64,000 bases of DNA from contig NZ_CP116936.1 of assembly GCF_028475105.1 (NCBI RefSeq), positions 4,153,501 to 4,217,500 of the forward strand. The letters are read 5' to 3'. The notes under the pieces were generated by a model. It was not told the origin of the DNA. It searched no databases and was given only the letters and a program-made list of their open reading frames with translations. Shown here piece after piece: positions 63,226 through 64,000 of the stretch. Position 1 is the stretch's first letter. Every line of letters starts with the position of its first letter. The DNA comes from Micromonospora sp. LH3U1 (GTDB lineage Bacteria > Actinomycetota > Actinomycetes > Mycobacteriales > Micromonosporaceae). The position numbers were made by a program, and so were the translations under genes.

Positions 63226-64000
63226 ATGACCACCATCGCGGAACGCGCCCGGGAGTTGACCGTCTCCCGGGAGCCGTTCGTGCACGCCACCGTGGTCCGC
63301 GCGCAGGACCCGACGTCGGCCCGGCCGGGCGACGACGCGGTGATCCGGGCGGACGGCTCGATCGAGGGCTTCGTGGGCGGGGTGTGCGCCGAAAGTTCGG
63401 TGCGGGCGGCGGCACTCGACACGCTGCGCGACGGCACCGCCCTGCTGCTGCGGGTGCTGCCGGACGGTGCAGCCCCGTTTCCGGAGACGCCCGGGGCCCG
63501 GGTGGTGGTCAACCCGTGCCACTCCGGTGGCGCGATCGAGGTCTTCCTCCGACCGATGCTGCCGGCGCCGGCACTGCGCGTGGTCGGCAGCACGCCGATC
63601 AGCGCGGCAGTGGCGACTCTCGCCGCGTTCCTCGACTTCGACGTCGTCACCGCTGACGACTCCACCGGCTGCACCGCGGTCGTCGTGGCCGGGCTCGGCA
63701 AGGGCGAGCAGGAGGCGATCCGGGCCGCACTGGACGCTGGCGTGGGATTCATCGCGCTCGTCGCCAGCGGCAAGCGCGGCGCAACCCTGCTCGACGAGCT
63801 GGGGTTGACCGACGCGGAACGGTCCCGCGTCCACTCACCGGCCGGGTTGGAGATCGGCGCGCGTACGCCGCAGGAGATCGCCCTGTCGATCATGAGTGAG
63901 GTGGTCCGGGCGATCCGGGTGGACGGGTTGGTCCCGGCCTCGGGCGCACCGGCCGCCCGACCGCAGCAGGCCGTCGATCCGGTCTGCGGGATGACCGTGC
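63226..64000 (+). CDS. XdhC/CoxF-like maturation protein with C-terminal YHS-like motif (partial)
   Basis: The frame runs from ATG 63226 to the window end (258 codons, incomplete). The N-terminal part (PFVHATVVRAQDPTSARPGD, GFVGGVCAESSVRAAALD) is the XdhC_CoxI domain with its Cys, followed by the Rossmann-like part and ARTPQEIALSIMSEVV. The last visible residues read VDPVCGMTV, the opening of a YHS metal-binding domain. It follows coxL closely with purines GGGAG upstream, so it is probably the cofactor-maturation gene of the cox operon. The paired XdhC gene at 58212 is a homologue without YHS. Confidence 0.85.
   Translation, partial: MTTIAERARELTVSREPFVHATVVRAQDPTSARPGDDAVIRADGSIEGFVGGVCAESSVRAAALDTLRDGTALLLRVLPDGAAPFPETPGARVVVNPCHSGGAIEVFLRPMLPAPALRVVGSTPISAAVATLAAFLDFDVVTADDSTGCTAVVVAGLGKGEQEAIRAALDAGVGFIALVASGKRGATLLDELGLTDAERSRVHSPAGLEIGARTPQEIALSIMSEVVRAIRVDGLVPASGAPAARPQQAVDPVCGMTV

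Noticed and set aside
60749-63415. Long minus-strand open frame opposite coxL
   Set aside because: Composition is Arg/His/Val-rich without motifs and it is fully antisense to coxL.

Overview
The window is high-GC DNA packed with genes in long co-directional runs, with many 4-bp ATGA/GTGA stop-start overlaps. Gene content (GH10 xylanase with a cellulose-binding module, F420-type LLM oxidoreductase, LAL and TetR regulators, OmpR-type two-component genes, aerobic CO dehydrogenase, Thermobifida-type cutinase) points to a mycelial, saprophytic actinomycete, most plausibly Micromonosporaceae. That assignment is inference from gene style, not from a marker gene. No rRNA, tRNA, CRISPR array, phage or insertion sequence was found.

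Layout. 1-4072: xylan-degradation genes (CE7 deacetylase tail, DinB protein, CE3-like SGNH esterase with CBM2, GH10 xylanase with CBM2). 4443-15523: a minus-strand block with a branched-chain-type ABC importer (livGFHMK), an SDR, a TetR regulator, a large LAL regulator split by an apparent 1-base frameshift, an acyl-CoA dehydrogenase and a MaoC hydratase; it looks like uptake plus beta-oxidation-like catabolism of an unknown acid. 15661-19980: a PET-hydrolase-like cutinase, a large-subunit catalase and an LLM oxidoreductase. 20132-23435: a coupled operon of membrane acyltransferase, alanine-racemase homologue and D-Ala-D-Ala-ligase homologue, resembling VanT cut into two genes plus a ligase; it converges on a PAP2 phosphatase, response regulator, sensor kinase and lipoprotein operon (23448-27109) of envelope-stress type.

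27369-33141: a 1471-residue secreted subtilisin with kelch repeats, flanked by two paralogous receiver-less winged-helix regulators. 33150-38293: a diiron AurF-like oxygenase divergent from a TetR, DUF4873-like, Baeyer-Villiger-type monooxygenase, SDR and hydrolase operon. 38368-40642: a TetR/DHA2 efflux pair with a clear operator. 41067-48005: an oxalate/formate-family transporter facing a formate dehydrogenase operon whose catalytic subunit contains an in-frame UGA followed by a textbook bacterial SECIS hairpin, so it is read here as a selenoprotein.

48151-54764: PrsW-like protease, a secreted collagen-like GXY protein with six identical 54-bp repeats, a TPR lipoprotein, a glycosyltransferase-methyltransferase fusion, a GntR remnant and an unknown protein; the middle three look like one surface-filament system. 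54843-58038: ABC-2 exporter and Nudix hydrolase. 58212-64000: XdhC protein divergent from coxM-coxS-coxL, whose CoxL carries the form I CO dehydrogenase motif, then an XdhC-like gene running off the window. CO and formate oxidation together suggest scavenging of C1 electron donors. Two copies of a long palindromic intergenic element lie at 40761 and 58093.
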